This document shows, one piece after another, positions 44,176-53,271 of a stretch of 64,000 nucleotides of DNA (the first letter of the stretch is position 1; every line of letters starts with the position of its first letter). The DNA comes from JAKPQE01 sp041397845 (GTDB lineage Bacteria > Pseudomonadota > Alphaproteobacteria > Rhizobiales > JAKPQE01), in NCBI GenBank assembly GCA_041397845.1, contig JAWKVW010000014.1:32083-96082 (forward strand), read 5' to 3'. The translations under genes were made by a program, and so were the position numbers. The notes beneath the pieces are model-generated. The model was not told the origin of the DNA. It saw nothing but the letters and a program-made list of their open reading frames with translations, and did no database searches.

Positions 44176-44901
44176 ATGACCGTGCTACTGGCCTTGGAGC
44201 ATGTCTCCAAGAGCTTCGGCTCGCTCAAGGTGACCGATGATCTGTCGTTCACGCTCGGCAAGGGCGAGGCGCTCGGCGTCATCGGCCCGAACGGCGCCGG
44301 CAAGACGACGATGTTCAACCTCATCACCGGCGATCTGCAGCCGGATGCGGGCGATGTCCTTTTCGAAGGGCACAGCATCGCCGGCCTGTCGCCGGCGGCG
44401 CGCTGCCGGGCCGGGATCGGGCGGTCCTACCAGATTCCGCATCCCTTTGCCGGCATGACCGTCTTCGAGAACGTCCTTGTCGGCGGCACGTTCGGCGCGG
44501 CACGGCACGAGGCCGAGGCGGTCGATGTCGCGGTCGAGATCCTCGAGCGCACCGGCCTCATCGGCAAGGCGAACCTGCTTGCCGGGGCGCTGACCCTGCT
44601 CGACCGCAAGCGGCTCGAGCTGGCCCGGGCGCTTGCGACCAATCCGACATTGCTGCTCCTCGACGAAATCGCCGGCGGCCTCACCGAGCATGAGGTGCAC
44701 GCCCTCGTCGAGACGATCAACGAGATCCGGACCGAGGGCGTCTCGATCATCTGGATCGAGCACATCGTGCATGCGCTGATGGCGGTGGTCGACCGGCTGA
44801 TCGCCATCGATTTCGGCCGGCTTCTGATGGAGGGCGACCCGGCCGACGTCATGGCGAGCGACGCGGTGCGGGAAATCTACATGGGGATCAGCGTCGAATG
44901 A
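44176..44901 (+). CDS. ABC importer ATPase, LivG type
   Basis: Cytoplasmic ATPase of 241 residues. Walker A GPNGAGKTT (about 37-45), a signature region of degenerate form (AGALTLLDRKRLELARAL in place of the LSGGQ motif), Walker B LLLLDEIAGGL and the switch His in WIEHIVHAL are visible. The LSGGQ to LTLLDRK change is common in LivG-type subunits. It overlaps the next ATPase by four bases (ATGA). Confidence 0.94.
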   Translation: MTVLLALEHVSKSFGSLKVTDDLSFTLGKGEALGVIGPNGAGKTTMFNLITGDLQPDAGDVLFEGHSIAGLSPAARCRAGIGRSYQIPHPFAGMTVFENVLVGGTFGAARHEAEAVDVAVEILERTGLIGKANLLAGALTLLDRKRLELARALATNPTLLLLDEIAGGLTEHEVHALVETINEIRTEGVSIIWIEHIVHALMAVVDRLIAIDFGRLLMEGDPADVMASDAVREIYMGISVE

Positions 44902-45596
44902 GCCTCATCCTCACCCACGACCTCACCGCCTTCTACGGCGACTTCCAGGCGCTGTTCGGCATCGACTTCAGTGTCGAGGAAGGCGAGACCGTCGCCATCA
45001 TCGGTTCGAACGGTGCCGGCAAGTCGACCTTCCTCAGGACGCTTTGCGGGCTCAACAAGACGCGGGCGGAGAGCGTTATTTTTGCCGGCGAAGCGATTGG
45101 CGGCATGGCGGCGAGCCGCATCGTCGGCAAGGGGCTGGCGCTGGTGCCGGAGGGCCGGCGGCTGTTTCCGAGCCTCTCGGTGGAGGAAAACCTCGTCATC
45201 GGGGCCTATTCCAAGCGCCCCGGTCCGTGGTCGCTGGAGCGCATCTACGCGCTCTTTCCGATCCTCGCCGAGCGCCGGCGCAGTCCGGGCACGGCGCTTT
45301 CGGGCGGCCAGCAGCAGATGGTGGCGATCGGCCGGGCGCTGATGTCGAACCCGAAACTGCTGCTCTGCGACGAGATCTCGCTCGGCCTTGCGCCGGTCGT
45401 CATCGCCGACATTTACGCGGCGCTGCCGGGCATCAAGGCGGAGGGCACCTCGGTCGTCGTCGTCGAGCAGGACATCGGCCAGGCGATGAAGGTCGCCGAT
45501 CGCGTCTATTGCTTCCAGGAAGGCCGGGTGTCGCTCTCGGGCCGTCCTGGCGAGCTCGGCCGGGAGCAGATCTCGGCCGCCTATTTCGGAGTCTGA
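44898..45596 (+). CDS. ABC importer ATPase, LivF type
   Basis: Second ATPase, 232 residues: Walker A GSNGAGKST, Q-loop region, signature ALSGGQQQMVAIGRAL, Walker B LLLCDEISLGLAP and the switch position EQD in VVVEQDIGQA. The canonical signature here complements the degenerate one of the LivG-type partner, as in the heterodimers of this importer class. The permease follows after four bases. Confidence 0.95.
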   Translation: MSLILTHDLTAFYGDFQALFGIDFSVEEGETVAIIGSNGAGKSTFLRTLCGLNKTRAESVIFAGEAIGGMAASRIVGKGLALVPEGRRLFPSLSVEENLVIGAYSKRPGPWSLERIYALFPILAERRRSPGTALSGGQQQMVAIGRALMSNPKLLLCDEISLGLAPVVIADIYAALPGIKAEGTSVVVVEQDIGQAMKVADRVYCFQEGRVSLSGRPGELGREQISAAYFGV

Positions 45597-45600
45597 AGCG

Positions 45601-46473
45601 ATGATCGGCTGGATCGACACCATCATTCAGGGGCTCCTGCTCGGCGGGCTCTATGCGCTTTTCGCGGCCGGCCTGTCGCTGACCTTCGGCATCATGCGGC
45701 TCATCAACATCGGCCATGGCGACCTCATCGTGCTGGCCGCCTATCTCGGCCTCGTCGTCAGCGAGCCGCTCGGGATCAATCCGTTCTGGTCGCTGCTCTT
45801 CGTCGTGCCGGTGATGGCGGTGTTCGGCTACGGCCTGCAGCGGCTGATCCTCAACCGGACGCTCGGGCAGGACATCCTGCCGCCGCTGCTCGTTACCTTC
45901 GGCCTGTCGATCATCCTGCAGAACCTCCTGATGGAGCTGTTCTCGGCCGACAGCCGGGGCCTCAATGCCGGGCCGATCGAGACGGCGTCGATCGCGCTGC
46001 CGGGCGGCCTTGCCGTCGGCGTCTTTCCGGTGATCGTGTTCATCACCGCCGTCGGCGTCATCGTCGTGCTGCAGTTGGTGTTCTCGAAGACGAGCCTTGG
46101 CCGGGCCTTCCGTGCCGCGTCGGACGACCGGGTGACGGCCGAGCTGATGGGCATCGACAACCGGCACATCTACGGCGTTGCCATGGCGATCGCGCTCGGC
46201 ATCGTCGGCATTGCCGGCGTCTATCTGGCGATCCGGACGAATTTCGACCCGACCGTCGGGCCGGGCCGGCTGCTCTATGCCTTCGAGGCGGTGATCATCG
46301 GCGGGCTTGGCTCGCTCTGGGGCACGCTGGCCGGCGGCATGATCCTTGGACTTGCCCAGTCGATCGGCTTCCGGCTCGATCCGGGCTGGGGCATCCTGAC
46401 CGGGCACATGGCCTTCCTTGCCGTTCTCGTCTTCCGGCCGAACGGCCTCTTCCCGAAAACCCGCGATCGCTGA
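45601..46473 (+). CDS. ABC importer permease, LivH type
   Basis: Inner-membrane permease of 290 residues with about eight hydrophobic helices. It opens with GLLLGGLYALFAAGLSLTFG and has the EAA-like cytoplasmic segment for ATPase contact near FRAASDDRVTAELMGID. It ends VLVFRPNGLFPKTRDR, the standard LivH ending. The next permease starts ten bases after its stop. Confidence 0.94.
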   Translation: MIGWIDTIIQGLLLGGLYALFAAGLSLTFGIMRLINIGHGDLIVLAAYLGLVVSEPLGINPFWSLLFVVPVMAVFGYGLQRLILNRTLGQDILPPLLVTFGLSIILQNLLMELFSADSRGLNAGPIETASIALPGGLAVGVFPVIVFITAVGVIVVLQLVFSKTSLGRAFRAASDDRVTAELMGIDNRHIYGVAMAIALGIVGIAGVYLAIRTNFDPTVGPGRLLYAFEAVIIGGLGSLWGTLAGGMILGLAQSIGFRLDPGWGILTGHMAFLAVLVFRPNGLFPKTRDR

Positions 46474-46483
46474 GGAGGCCAAG

Positions 46484-47512
46484 GTGACCCATTCCGCCTC
46501 GCGTTATTCGGTGGAGCGCGCAACGACGGCGAGCCGCGTCGGCGCGGTCATCCTCGGCCTTGCGGTCGTGGCGATCGTCGCCATGCCCTGGTGGGCCGGG
46601 CGCGCCGACATGCGCACCGTCACCGAATTCCTCTACATCCTGGCGCTCGCCCAGATGTGGAACCTGCTTGCCGGCTATGGCGGCCTGCTGTCGGTCGGCC
46701 AGCAGGCCTATGTCGGGCTCGGCGCCTATTCGATCGTCGTGCTGTCGCTGAACCTCGGGCTCAATGTCTTTCTCGCCGTGCCGCTCGCCGGCGTCATCGC
46801 GGCGCTGATCTCGGTGCCGACGGCGGCGATCGTGTTCCGCCTGCGCGGCGCCTATTTCGCCGTCGGGACGTGGGTCGTTGCCGAAATCTACCAGTTGCTG
46901 ATCGCCAACACCGCCTCGCTCGGCGGCGGCTCGGGCCTTTCGATCACCAATGCGGTGCGCGGCATTCCGACCTTCTGGCGCGAGGCGGGAACGCTCTGGA
47001 TCTCGGCGGCAATCGGCATCGGCGCGCTCGTTCTCGTCTACATGCTGCTGCGGTCGCGGTTCGGCCTGGCGCTGACGGCGGTGCGCGACAGCGAGCCGGC
47101 CTCGGAAAGCCTCGGGGTCAATGTCCGCGACATCAAGTGGTTCGTCTATGTCGCCTCGGCCTTTGGCTGCGGCCTCGTCGGCGCGCTCATTGCGATCACC
47201 AAGCTGCGGCTGTCGCCGGACGCGGCGTTCTCGATGGACTGGTCGGTGATCATGTTCTTTGTCGTCGTCATCGGCGGCATCGGCACGATCGAGGGGCCGA
47301 TCGTCGGGGCGCTCGTCTATTTCATCCTGCGCGAGGTGCTGGGTGATTTCGGCTCGTGGTATCTCATCGTGCTCGGCCTTGCCGCGATCCTCGTGATGCT
47401 GACGATGCCGAAGGGCCTGTGGGGCTGGTTCGCCTCGAAATACGACATCCGTTTCTTCCCGGTGCAGCGGCGGCTCGTTCCCGGCGACAGGGACAAGGAG
47501 AGCGCAGCATGA
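46484..47512 (+). CDS. ABC importer permease, LivM type
   Basis: Second permease, 342 residues, about nine membrane helices. The GTG start at 46484 has GAGGAGGCC upstream and avoids the overlap that a further upstream start would give. The EAA-like segment is LTAVRDSEPASESLGVNVRD, and the blocks GGLLSVGQQAYVGLGAYS and FVVVIGGIGTIEGPIVGAL are typical. It overlaps the hemerythrin gene by four bases (ATGA). Confidence 0.94.
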   Translation: MTHSASRYSVERATTASRVGAVILGLAVVAIVAMPWWAGRADMRTVTEFLYILALAQMWNLLAGYGGLLSVGQQAYVGLGAYSIVVLSLNLGLNVFLAVPLAGVIAALISVPTAAIVFRLRGAYFAVGTWVVAEIYQLLIANTASLGGGSGLSITNAVRGIPTFWREAGTLWISAAIGIGALVLVYMLLRSRFGLALTAVRDSEPASESLGVNVRDIKWFVYVASAFGCGLVGALIAITKLRLSPDAAFSMDWSVIMFFVVVIGGIGTIEGPIVGALVYFILREVLGDFGSWYLIVLGLAAILVMLTMPKGLWGWFASKYDIRFFPVQRRLVPGDRDKESAA

Positions 47513-48081
47513 GACTTGCGATGAAGGTGCTGGCCCGCGAGCATCTGGCGCTGCGCGGCATTGCCCGGGTGCTGAAGATGGAAGCCCTCATTGTCGAGCG
47601 CGGCGGGCACGCCGATGTCGAGGTGCTGCGGGCGATCGTCGCCTATATCGACGAGTTTCCCGACAAGATCCACCATCCCAAGGAAGAGGACTACATCTTC
47701 GCCGCGATGCGCCGGCGCAGCGCCGAGCCGATCCCCGTGCTCGACCGGCTGCTGAAGGAGCATCACCACGAATACGAGCTGATCCGCCGGTTCCACGACA
47801 AGGTCGAGGCCTATGCCAAGGATCCCGCGGCCGAAGCGGAAGACTTCGCCTTCATGGCGAAAAGCTATGTCGCGTTCCTCGACAATCACATGCGGATGGA
47901 AAACCACGAGGCCTTCCCGCTCGCCCAGAAGCTCCTGACCGAGGAGGACTGGGCGGCGATCGACGCGGCCTTTGCGGAAAACCTCGATCCGCTGTCCGGC
48001 GAGCAGCCGACCGACCGCTTCGAGGAACTGCAGCGCCGGATCATGGATCTCGGCCTGCCGCCGTTCGGCGGCGGGCACTGA
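47509..48081 (+). CDS. Hemerythrin-domain protein
   Basis: A 190-residue four-helix protein with the diiron ligand set: an early His in REHLALRG, KIHHPKEEDYIF, EHHHEYELI and DNHMRMENHEAF, each with the HxxxE or HxxxH spacing of HHE proteins. It could bind oxygen, nitric oxide or peroxide, or sense iron. It is translationally coupled to the importer permease, which is unusual for a Liv-type operon. The C-terminal 30 residues are outside the hemerythrin fold. It converges on the enoyl-CoA hydratase gene, with three bases between the stops. Confidence 0.88.
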   Translation: MRLAMKVLAREHLALRGIARVLKMEALIVERGGHADVEVLRAIVAYIDEFPDKIHHPKEEDYIFAAMRRRSAEPIPVLDRLLKEHHHEYELIRRFHDKVEAYAKDPAAEAEDFAFMAKSYVAFLDNHMRMENHEAFPLAQKLLTEEDWAAIDAAFAENLDPLSGEQPTDRFEELQRRIMDLGLPPFGGGH

Positions 48082-48084
48082 GGC

Positions 48085-48840
48085 TCATCGGAACGCGGCG
48101 ACGCGTCTTGCCGTTTCCGGGTCGAGGAAGCCGCGGACGGTGGCGGCCGTCTCCGCGGCCATTGCCGCCTCGAGGCCCTGCGGCCGCGGCCGGGCAAGGA
48201 TGCGGCGGAGATCGCGGACCGGGCCGGGCGGCAGGGCGGCGATGCGCCTTGCCAAGGCGGTGGCGACGGGCAGGAGATCGTCGCTTTCGACGACGTCATG
48301 GACAAGTCCCCAGTCCCTTGCATCCTCGGCGGTGAACTTCTCGCCAAAGAGGATCATCTCGCGGGCCTTGGCGAGGCCGACGAGGCGGGGCAGGAGTTCG
48401 GTGACACCGCCAGTGACGAAGAGGCCCCAGGAAACCTCGGGAAAGAAGAACCGCGTGCCGGCGGCGCAGACGGCGAAATCGCAATTGATGACCCATTCGA
48501 GGCCGCCGCCGACGGCCCAGCCGCGAATGGCGCCGACAATCGGCGTGTCGCCGAGGACCATGGCGCGGGTGACGTCCTGGATGCGCTCGACATAAGCCGT
48601 CGTGCCGGCCTCGTCGCTGACCTGGTCAGCGAAGTCCTTGAGGTCGTCGCCGGAGCAGAAGGCACGGCCCGCGCCGGTCAGGACGATGGCGCGGACATCC
48701 GGGTCGCTGTCAGCGCCTTCAAGGGCCGCGACGAGATCATCGAGCAGTTCCGGCACGATGGCGTTCAGCCGGTGCGGCCGGTTGAGGGAGATGACGGCAA
48801 CGCCGTCGCCGATCTTTTCGGAAAGCACGGTGCCGGTCAT
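48085..48840 (-). CDS. Enoyl-CoA hydratase/isomerase family protein
   Basis: A 251-residue crotonase. The CoA-binding and oxyanion-hole blocks are RAFCSGDDLKDFAD and VGAIRGWAVGGGLEWVINCD; the first catalytic Glu is present in GGGLE. The second Glu position is in the region WGLFVTGGVTELLPRLVG. It follows the phenylacetate-CoA-ligase-like gene by 22 bases and probably acts on the acyl-CoA that the ligase makes. Substrate unknown. Start at 48840; AGGAACTCCCG is the likely ribosome-binding site. Confidence 0.9.
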   Translation of the reverse strand: MTGTVLSEKIGDGVAVISLNRPHRLNAIVPELLDDLVAALEGADSDPDVRAIVLTGAGRAFCSGDDLKDFADQVSDEAGTTAYVERIQDVTRAMVLGDTPIVGAIRGWAVGGGLEWVINCDFAVCAAGTRFFFPEVSWGLFVTGGVTELLPRLVGLAKAREMILFGEKFTAEDARDWGLVHDVVESDDLLPVATALARRIAALPPGPVRDLRRILARPRPQGLEAAMAAETAATVRGFLDPETARRVAAFR

Positions 48841-48862
48841 CGGGAGTTCCTTTGCGGTTCGG

Positions 48863-50161
48863 TCAGGGATTGCGGATGACGCGCCGGGTCTTGCCCTCGG
48901 TGCGCGGCAGGGCGCCGAACGGCAGCAGGGCGACGCGGGCGGTGACGCCGATCTCGCGCTTGACGGCGTGCTCGACATTGTCGGCGATGCCGTCGTCGGG
49001 ATCGACACCGTCGGCAAGCTCGACCTCGATCGGCAGCACGTCGTAAGGGCCGGGGCCGGCAAGGACGATGCGATATTCGCCGGACAGCGCGGTGAACTGG
49101 TGGACGATGGCGGCGATCTGGGTCGGGAAGGCGTTGATGCCGCGCACGACGACCATGTCGTCGCTGCGGCCGACGACGCGGAAGCGCGGTGCGGTACGGC
49201 CGCATGCGGCGCGGCCGGTGCCGGTCAGGAGGATGATGTCGCCGGTGCGGAAGCGGACGAGCGGCTGGCATTGCCGGCTCATGTGGGTCAGCACCAGCTC
49301 GCCGCGCGTGCCCTCGGCGAAGGGCAGCAGCGCGCCGGTCGCGGGATCGATGATCTCGGGATGGAGAATGTCGAGGGCCATGAAATGAAGGTCGTTGTCG
49401 ACCTCGCTCTGGCCGGCGAAATTGCAGAAGACGTCGGTGACGCCGTAATTGGCGTTGCGCACCCTGAAGCCCCAGGTCGCCTCCAGCTTGTCGCGGAATT
49501 CGGCATTGTCGAGGCCAGCCTCGCCGCCAAAGAGGCCGAGTTTGAGGCCAAGGTCGCGGGGTTTCAAATCCGGGTGATGCTCGGCGAGAACGCGCTCGAG
49601 CACCGCCGGGTATGACGGCGTGCAGGAGATCGCGGTGATCTTCAGTTCCCGGATGGTGCGGATCAGGAGTTCGGTGTCGCCGACGCCGAAGGGGATGACG
49701 GTCGCGCCGGTCGCCTCGAGCGTTGCGTGGTCGGTATAGCCACCCATCCAGAGGCGATAGTTGAGGCAGTGCACGACGCGATGGCCGGGGCCGAGGCCGC
49801 CGGCGGCCTGGGCACGGCCGCCGACAATGGCGGTCTCGTGCGCGTCGCGGGCGGAAAGGGCAAGATTCATCGCCGTGCCGGTGGTGCCGGACGTGCGGTG
49901 GACGCGGGCGATGGCGGCGGGGTCGGCGGCAAGGTAGTCGCCGAACGGCGCGTTATGGTGCTGGCTATGGCGCAGCATTTCCTTGTCGACCATCGGCAGG
50001 TCGGCGAAATCGGCGAGCCGGCGCGGCGGCTCCTTGCCGTTCCAGGCGCGGCGGAGCAGTTCCGAGCGGGCAAGGACGTATTCCCGCTGGCGCTCCCAGA
50101 GATGCTGGCGATGGGCGGCGAGCTCGGCAAGATCGGCAAAATCGGCGCGTTCGATCAGCAT
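48863..50161 (-). CDS. Phenylacetate-CoA ligase-like enzyme
   Basis: Adenylate-forming ligase of the PaaK branch, 432 residues. The ATP loop is HRTSGTTGTAMNLA (about residues 88-101), later blocks are ATGATVIPFGVGDTELL, LFGGEAGLDNAEFRDKLE, NYGVTDVFCNFAGQ, RFRTGDIILL and the hinge RSDDMVVVRGINAFPTQI. It would activate an aromatic or other organic acid to its CoA ester. The gene is divergent from a TetR-type regulator, with a palindromic operator between them, and precedes an enoyl-CoA hydratase. Phenylacetate itself is not proven: no paa oxygenase genes are in the window. Confidence 0.9.
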   Translation of the reverse strand: MLIERADFADLAELAAHRQHLWERQREYVLARSELLRRAWNGKEPPRRLADFADLPMVDKEMLRHSQHHNAPFGDYLAADPAAIARVHRTSGTTGTAMNLALSARDAHETAIVGGRAQAAGGLGPGHRVVHCLNYRLWMGGYTDHATLEATGATVIPFGVGDTELLIRTIRELKITAISCTPSYPAVLERVLAEHHPDLKPRDLGLKLGLFGGEAGLDNAEFRDKLEATWGFRVRNANYGVTDVFCNFAGQSEVDNDLHFMALDILHPEIIDPATGALLPFAEGTRGELVLTHMSRQCQPLVRFRTGDIILLTGTGRAACGRTAPRFRVVGRSDDMVVVRGINAFPTQIAAIVHQFTALSGEYRIVLAGPGPYDVLPIEVELADGVDPDDGIADNVEHAVKREIGVTARVALLPFGALPRTEGKTRRVIRNP

Positions 50162-50176
50162 GGCTCGCGTCCTTTA

Positions 50177-50204
50177 ATGAAAATGACGTCATATTCATTT
50201 TCAT
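50177..50204. promoter_or_regulatory. Palindromic operator between ligase and TetR genes
   Basis: ATGAAAATGA (50177-50186) and TCATTTTCAT (50195-50204) are perfect 10-base inverted arms with an 8-base centre, 15 bases before the ligase start and 60 before the regulator start. Size and position fit a TetR-family operator that controls both directions. Confidence 0.72.
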
Positions 50205-50264
50205 GACGCCGCCGCCGTGTCAATATGGTCTGACCTTGGGTTCGGGTGGATGTCGGGAGACGGG

Positions 50265-51047
50265 ATGCGGACGGGGCAGGCAACAGCGGAACGGGCGCTG
50301 GCAGGGTTGGCAGGGTTGGCGGTGTCGGCGGCCGAGGCGGATTTTTCGAACGTGCTGGCGGCGCGGGCGGACGAGGCGTCGCTGCGCAAGTCGGACCGGA
50401 CGCGGCTGCGGCTATTGTCGGCGATTGCGCGGGAACTGCAGCGCGGCGTCGCCCGGGGCGAACTCAAGGTCGCGGCGGTGGCGGATGCGGCAGGCGTCGC
50501 CCATGGCACGCTCTATCGGTATTTCCCGGACCTTGCCGGCGCGGTCGAGGCGCTTGTCGAGGCGTTTGCCGGCTTCGTCATGGCCCGGCTGCGGGCGGCG
50601 CGGGATGGCGAGCCGGCGTCGCGGGCGCGGGTTGCCGGGGTGATGCTTGCCTATGCGCGGCTTTATCGTGGCAATGCCGGGCTGATGCGCTGTCTCGTCG
50701 GGCTTGGCGAGGAAGAGAGTGCCTTTGCGGCCAGCTACGCCCGGCTCAATCGGGAATGGTATCTGCGGATGGCGGCGGCGATTGCCCGGCGGCGGGGAAT
50801 TGCCGGCGGCGGGCCGGGCGGCGATGAACAGGCGGGGGTCGAGGCGATGCTGCCTGTCGCCTATGCGCTCGGCGGCATGGTCGACGAGTTCCTGGCGCAG
50901 GTCTATCTGCGGCGCGAGCCGGCGCTCGCCGCGCTTGGCGAGGACGAGGCGGCGGTTGCCGCGCTTCTCACCGAACTCTGGTGTCTTGGCGCAGATGGTG
51001 CCGGCAATGCCGGTGGTGCCGGGGGCGTCGGCGCCGGCAAGGCCTGA
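50265..51047 (+). CDS. TetR-family transcriptional regulator
   Basis: A 260-residue regulator. The helix-turn-helix lies unusually far in, at about residues 50-95 (RLRLLSAIARELQRG, VAAVADAAGVAHGTLYRYFP), after an Ala-rich N-terminal extension. The remaining helices form a ligand-binding dimer domain. The end is a Gly/Ala run (GNAGGAGGVGAGKA). It likely represses the divergent ligase-hydratase genes and itself through the palindrome at 50177-50204, released by an acyl-CoA or acid. Start: ATG at 50265 with GGGAGACGGG upstream; ATG 50250 is also possible. Confidence 0.87.
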   Translation: MRTGQATAERALAGLAGLAVSAAEADFSNVLAARADEASLRKSDRTRLRLLSAIARELQRGVARGELKVAAVADAAGVAHGTLYRYFPDLAGAVEALVEAFAGFVMARLRAARDGEPASRARVAGVMLAYARLYRGNAGLMRCLVGLGEEESAFAASYARLNREWYLRMAAAIARRRGIAGGGPGGDEQAGVEAMLPVAYALGGMVDEFLAQVYLRREPALAALGEDEAAVAALLTELWCLGADGAGNAGGAGGVGAGKA

Positions 51048-51054
51048 AACGAAA

Positions 51055-51076
51055 CGGCGGAGCCTTGGCCCCGCCG
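51055..51076. terminator. Hairpin between TetR and helicase genes
   Basis: CGGCGG-A-GCC and GGC-C-CCGCCG pair around TT with one mismatch, between converging genes; flanking A and T tracts are short. Confidence 0.6.
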
Positions 51077-51094
51077 TCCGGTTTGTTGCTGCCG

Positions 51095-52987
51095 TCAGGC
51101 CGTGCGCGGCGTCTCGCCGCCGCGCTTGCGACGGCGCGGGCCCCAGCCGGTCTTGTCGCCGTGCTGGTGCGGCTGGTGCTGATGCTGGCGGCGCTGCGGC
51201 CGGCCTTCGGTGCGCTGGGCGTCCTCGCTGCGGTGGCCGCCGTCAGCGCGATGGGTCACGTCAGACCTGTGGGCCCCTTCAGCACGATGGGTAGCGTCAG
51301 CACGATGAGGTGCATCCGCGCGATGGGCGGCGTCGGGGCGGCGACCCTTGTGGCGATGACCGCCCTTGCCGGCGTGATCGCGGTTGGCCGTCTCGCCGGC
51401 GCCATGCTGATGGCGCGGGCTGCGCTCGGCGCGATGATGCTCCGAGGCGGGGGCCTTGCCGAGCATGCGGGCGAGATCGACCTCGACCGCCTCGTTCACC
51501 GACGCGTCATTGGTGCGCTGCTGGCGATCTTCACCGGGGCGCCGGTTGCGGCGCTGCTTGTTGCGGTCATTGCCGCGCTCATGGTTGCGGTCGTTCTGGC
51601 GCTCCCGGCGCGGCTTCTCGCGCTTGCCTTCAACAGCGACCGGCGTGAGGTCGAGGAAGGCATCGCTTGCCGGAACGGGCGCGGCCGGCTCGGTCCTGGC
51701 AACGGGTGCTGCCGTGGCCACCGGAGCCTCGGCGCGCAGGGCGGCCGGGCGGCGGTCATTGTCGCGACGGGGGCGGTTGCCACCTTCCTCGCCATTGCGC
51801 TGGTTGCGGTTCGGCCGGCCATTGCGGCGCTCGCCTTCCGGGCGGGCGCGCTGGCTCGAGCCGCCGCCGGCACCCTCGGCCCAAAGGCTGTTGCCGATCA
51901 GGCGCTCGATGTCGCGCAGCAGCTTGCGCTCCGAGCTGTCGCAAAGCGTGATGGCAAAGCCGCTCTTGCCGGCGCGGGCGGTGCGGCCGATGCGATGCAC
52001 ATAGGCCTCGGGCACGTTCGGCAGCTCGAAATTGACGACATGGGAGACGTCGTCGATGTCGATGCCGCGCGCGGCGATGTCGGTCGCGACGAGGATGTTG
52101 ACATTGCCGGTCTTGAACGAGGCAAGGGTGCGCTCGCGCTGGCCCTGGCTCTTGTTGCCGTGGATGGCATCGGCCTCGAGGCCCGCGTCGACGAGGTGCT
52201 TGGCGACCTTGTCGGCACCGCGCTTGGTGCGGGTGAAGACGATGGCGCGCTCGACCTCGGTGCGGGCGAGGATGTCGACGAGGACATCACGCTTGGCGCC
52301 GGCGTCGACATGCATGACCTTCTGGTCGATGCGCTCGATCGGGCGGGAGACCGGAGCCACGGAGATTTCCTCCGGCTCGTCGAGGAAATCCTGCGCCAGG
52401 GCGCGGATCGGCGCCGGCATCGTCGCCGACAGGAGCACGGTCTGCCGCTCGGCCGGAAGCTTGGCCATGATGTTGCGGATCGCCGGCATGAAGCCGAGGT
52501 CCATCATCTGGTCGGCTTCGTCAAGGACGACGGCGGTGGTGTTCTGCAGGCGGATGGCGCCGGTCGTCATGTGATCGAGCAGGCGGCCGGGCGTGGCGAC
52601 GAGGATGTCGACGCCGCGGGCCATGGTGCGGATCTGCGGGCCGGGACGGACGCCGCCGACGACGACGGCGACGCTGTGGCGGGTGTGCTTGCCGTAAACG
52701 CGGATGTTCTCGGCGATCTGGGCCGCGAGCTCGCGGGTCGGGGCGAGAATGAGAGCGCCGCAGCAACGCGGCTGCGGGCGCGGCGTGCCGGTGGCGAGAC
52801 GGTTGAGGAGCGGCAGCACGAAGGCGGCGGTCTTGCCGGTGCCGGTCTGGGCAATGCCAACGATGTCGCGTCCGGCGCTCATCGTCGGAATGACTTCGGC
52901 CTGAATCGGGGTCGGACTGGTGTAGCCCTCGGCCGCAACGGCGCGAAGGATGGTCTCGGCGAGGCCGAGCTCGGAAAACGTTTTCAA
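51095..52987 (-). CDS. DEAD-box RNA helicase RhlE-like, repeat-rich tail
   Basis: An ATP-dependent RNA helicase, 630 residues. The helicase core (about 1-375) has the Q motif PTPIQ, Walker A AQTGTGKT, PTRELA, VLDEADQM, SAT and HRIGRTARAG. Two RecA-like domains are complete. The last 250 residues are basic and disordered, rich in Arg, Asn, Gln and His. Between about 560 and 600 a short unit of the form HRADA(P/T) repeats five or six times (AHRADAPHRADATHRAEGAH). Such tails bind RNA non-specifically and target RhlE/CsdA-type helicases to ribosome assembly or cold-damaged RNA. It is transcribed alone and ends at a hairpin. Confidence 0.93.
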   Translation of the reverse strand: MKTFSELGLAETILRAVAAEGYTSPTPIQAEVIPTMSAGRDIVGIAQTGTGKTAAFVLPLLNRLATGTPRPQPRCCGALILAPTRELAAQIAENIRVYGKHTRHSVAVVVGGVRPGPQIRTMARGVDILVATPGRLLDHMTTGAIRLQNTTAVVLDEADQMMDLGFMPAIRNIMAKLPAERQTVLLSATMPAPIRALAQDFLDEPEEISVAPVSRPIERIDQKVMHVDAGAKRDVLVDILARTEVERAIVFTRTKRGADKVAKHLVDAGLEADAIHGNKSQGQRERTLASFKTGNVNILVATDIAARGIDIDDVSHVVNFELPNVPEAYVHRIGRTARAGKSGFAITLCDSSERKLLRDIERLIGNSLWAEGAGGGSSQRARPEGERRNGRPNRNQRNGEEGGNRPRRDNDRRPAALRAEAPVATAAPVARTEPAAPVPASDAFLDLTPVAVEGKREKPRRERQNDRNHERGNDRNKQRRNRRPGEDRQQRTNDASVNEAVEVDLARMLGKAPASEHHRAERSPRHQHGAGETANRDHAGKGGHRHKGRRPDAAHRADAPHRADATHRAEGAHRSDVTHRADGGHRSEDAQRTEGRPQRRQHQHQPHQHGDKTGWGPRRRKRGGETPRTA

Positions 52988-53271
52988 GCGATTACTTTCA
53001 ATTGGTCATGCGCGCCAGCGGCCATCGGGCCGGGCGCGGCAAGCGCTTGCCAAGGGGGGAAGCCAGCGTAGATCAGCTGCCATATGATGTGCCGGTCGGC
53101 ACGGCTCGCGGGCGAGGGACCATCAGGCGGCTCGAAAGCGAGGCGGCACCGCGGACGACGTTGTCGACTTCTACGCGCGGTGAAGGCGCTTCAGTCTCAC
53201 AGTCGCGATGAAAAGGCAAACGAATTCGGAGTCGGCCGACAAAAGGGTATGGCGGCCCGGGCATTCCGGCG

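Noticed and set aside
50981..53071. 696-codon plus-strand open frame opposite the RhlE-like helicase
   Set aside because: Mirror of the helicase reading frame; the helicase has all catalytic motifs and a good start.
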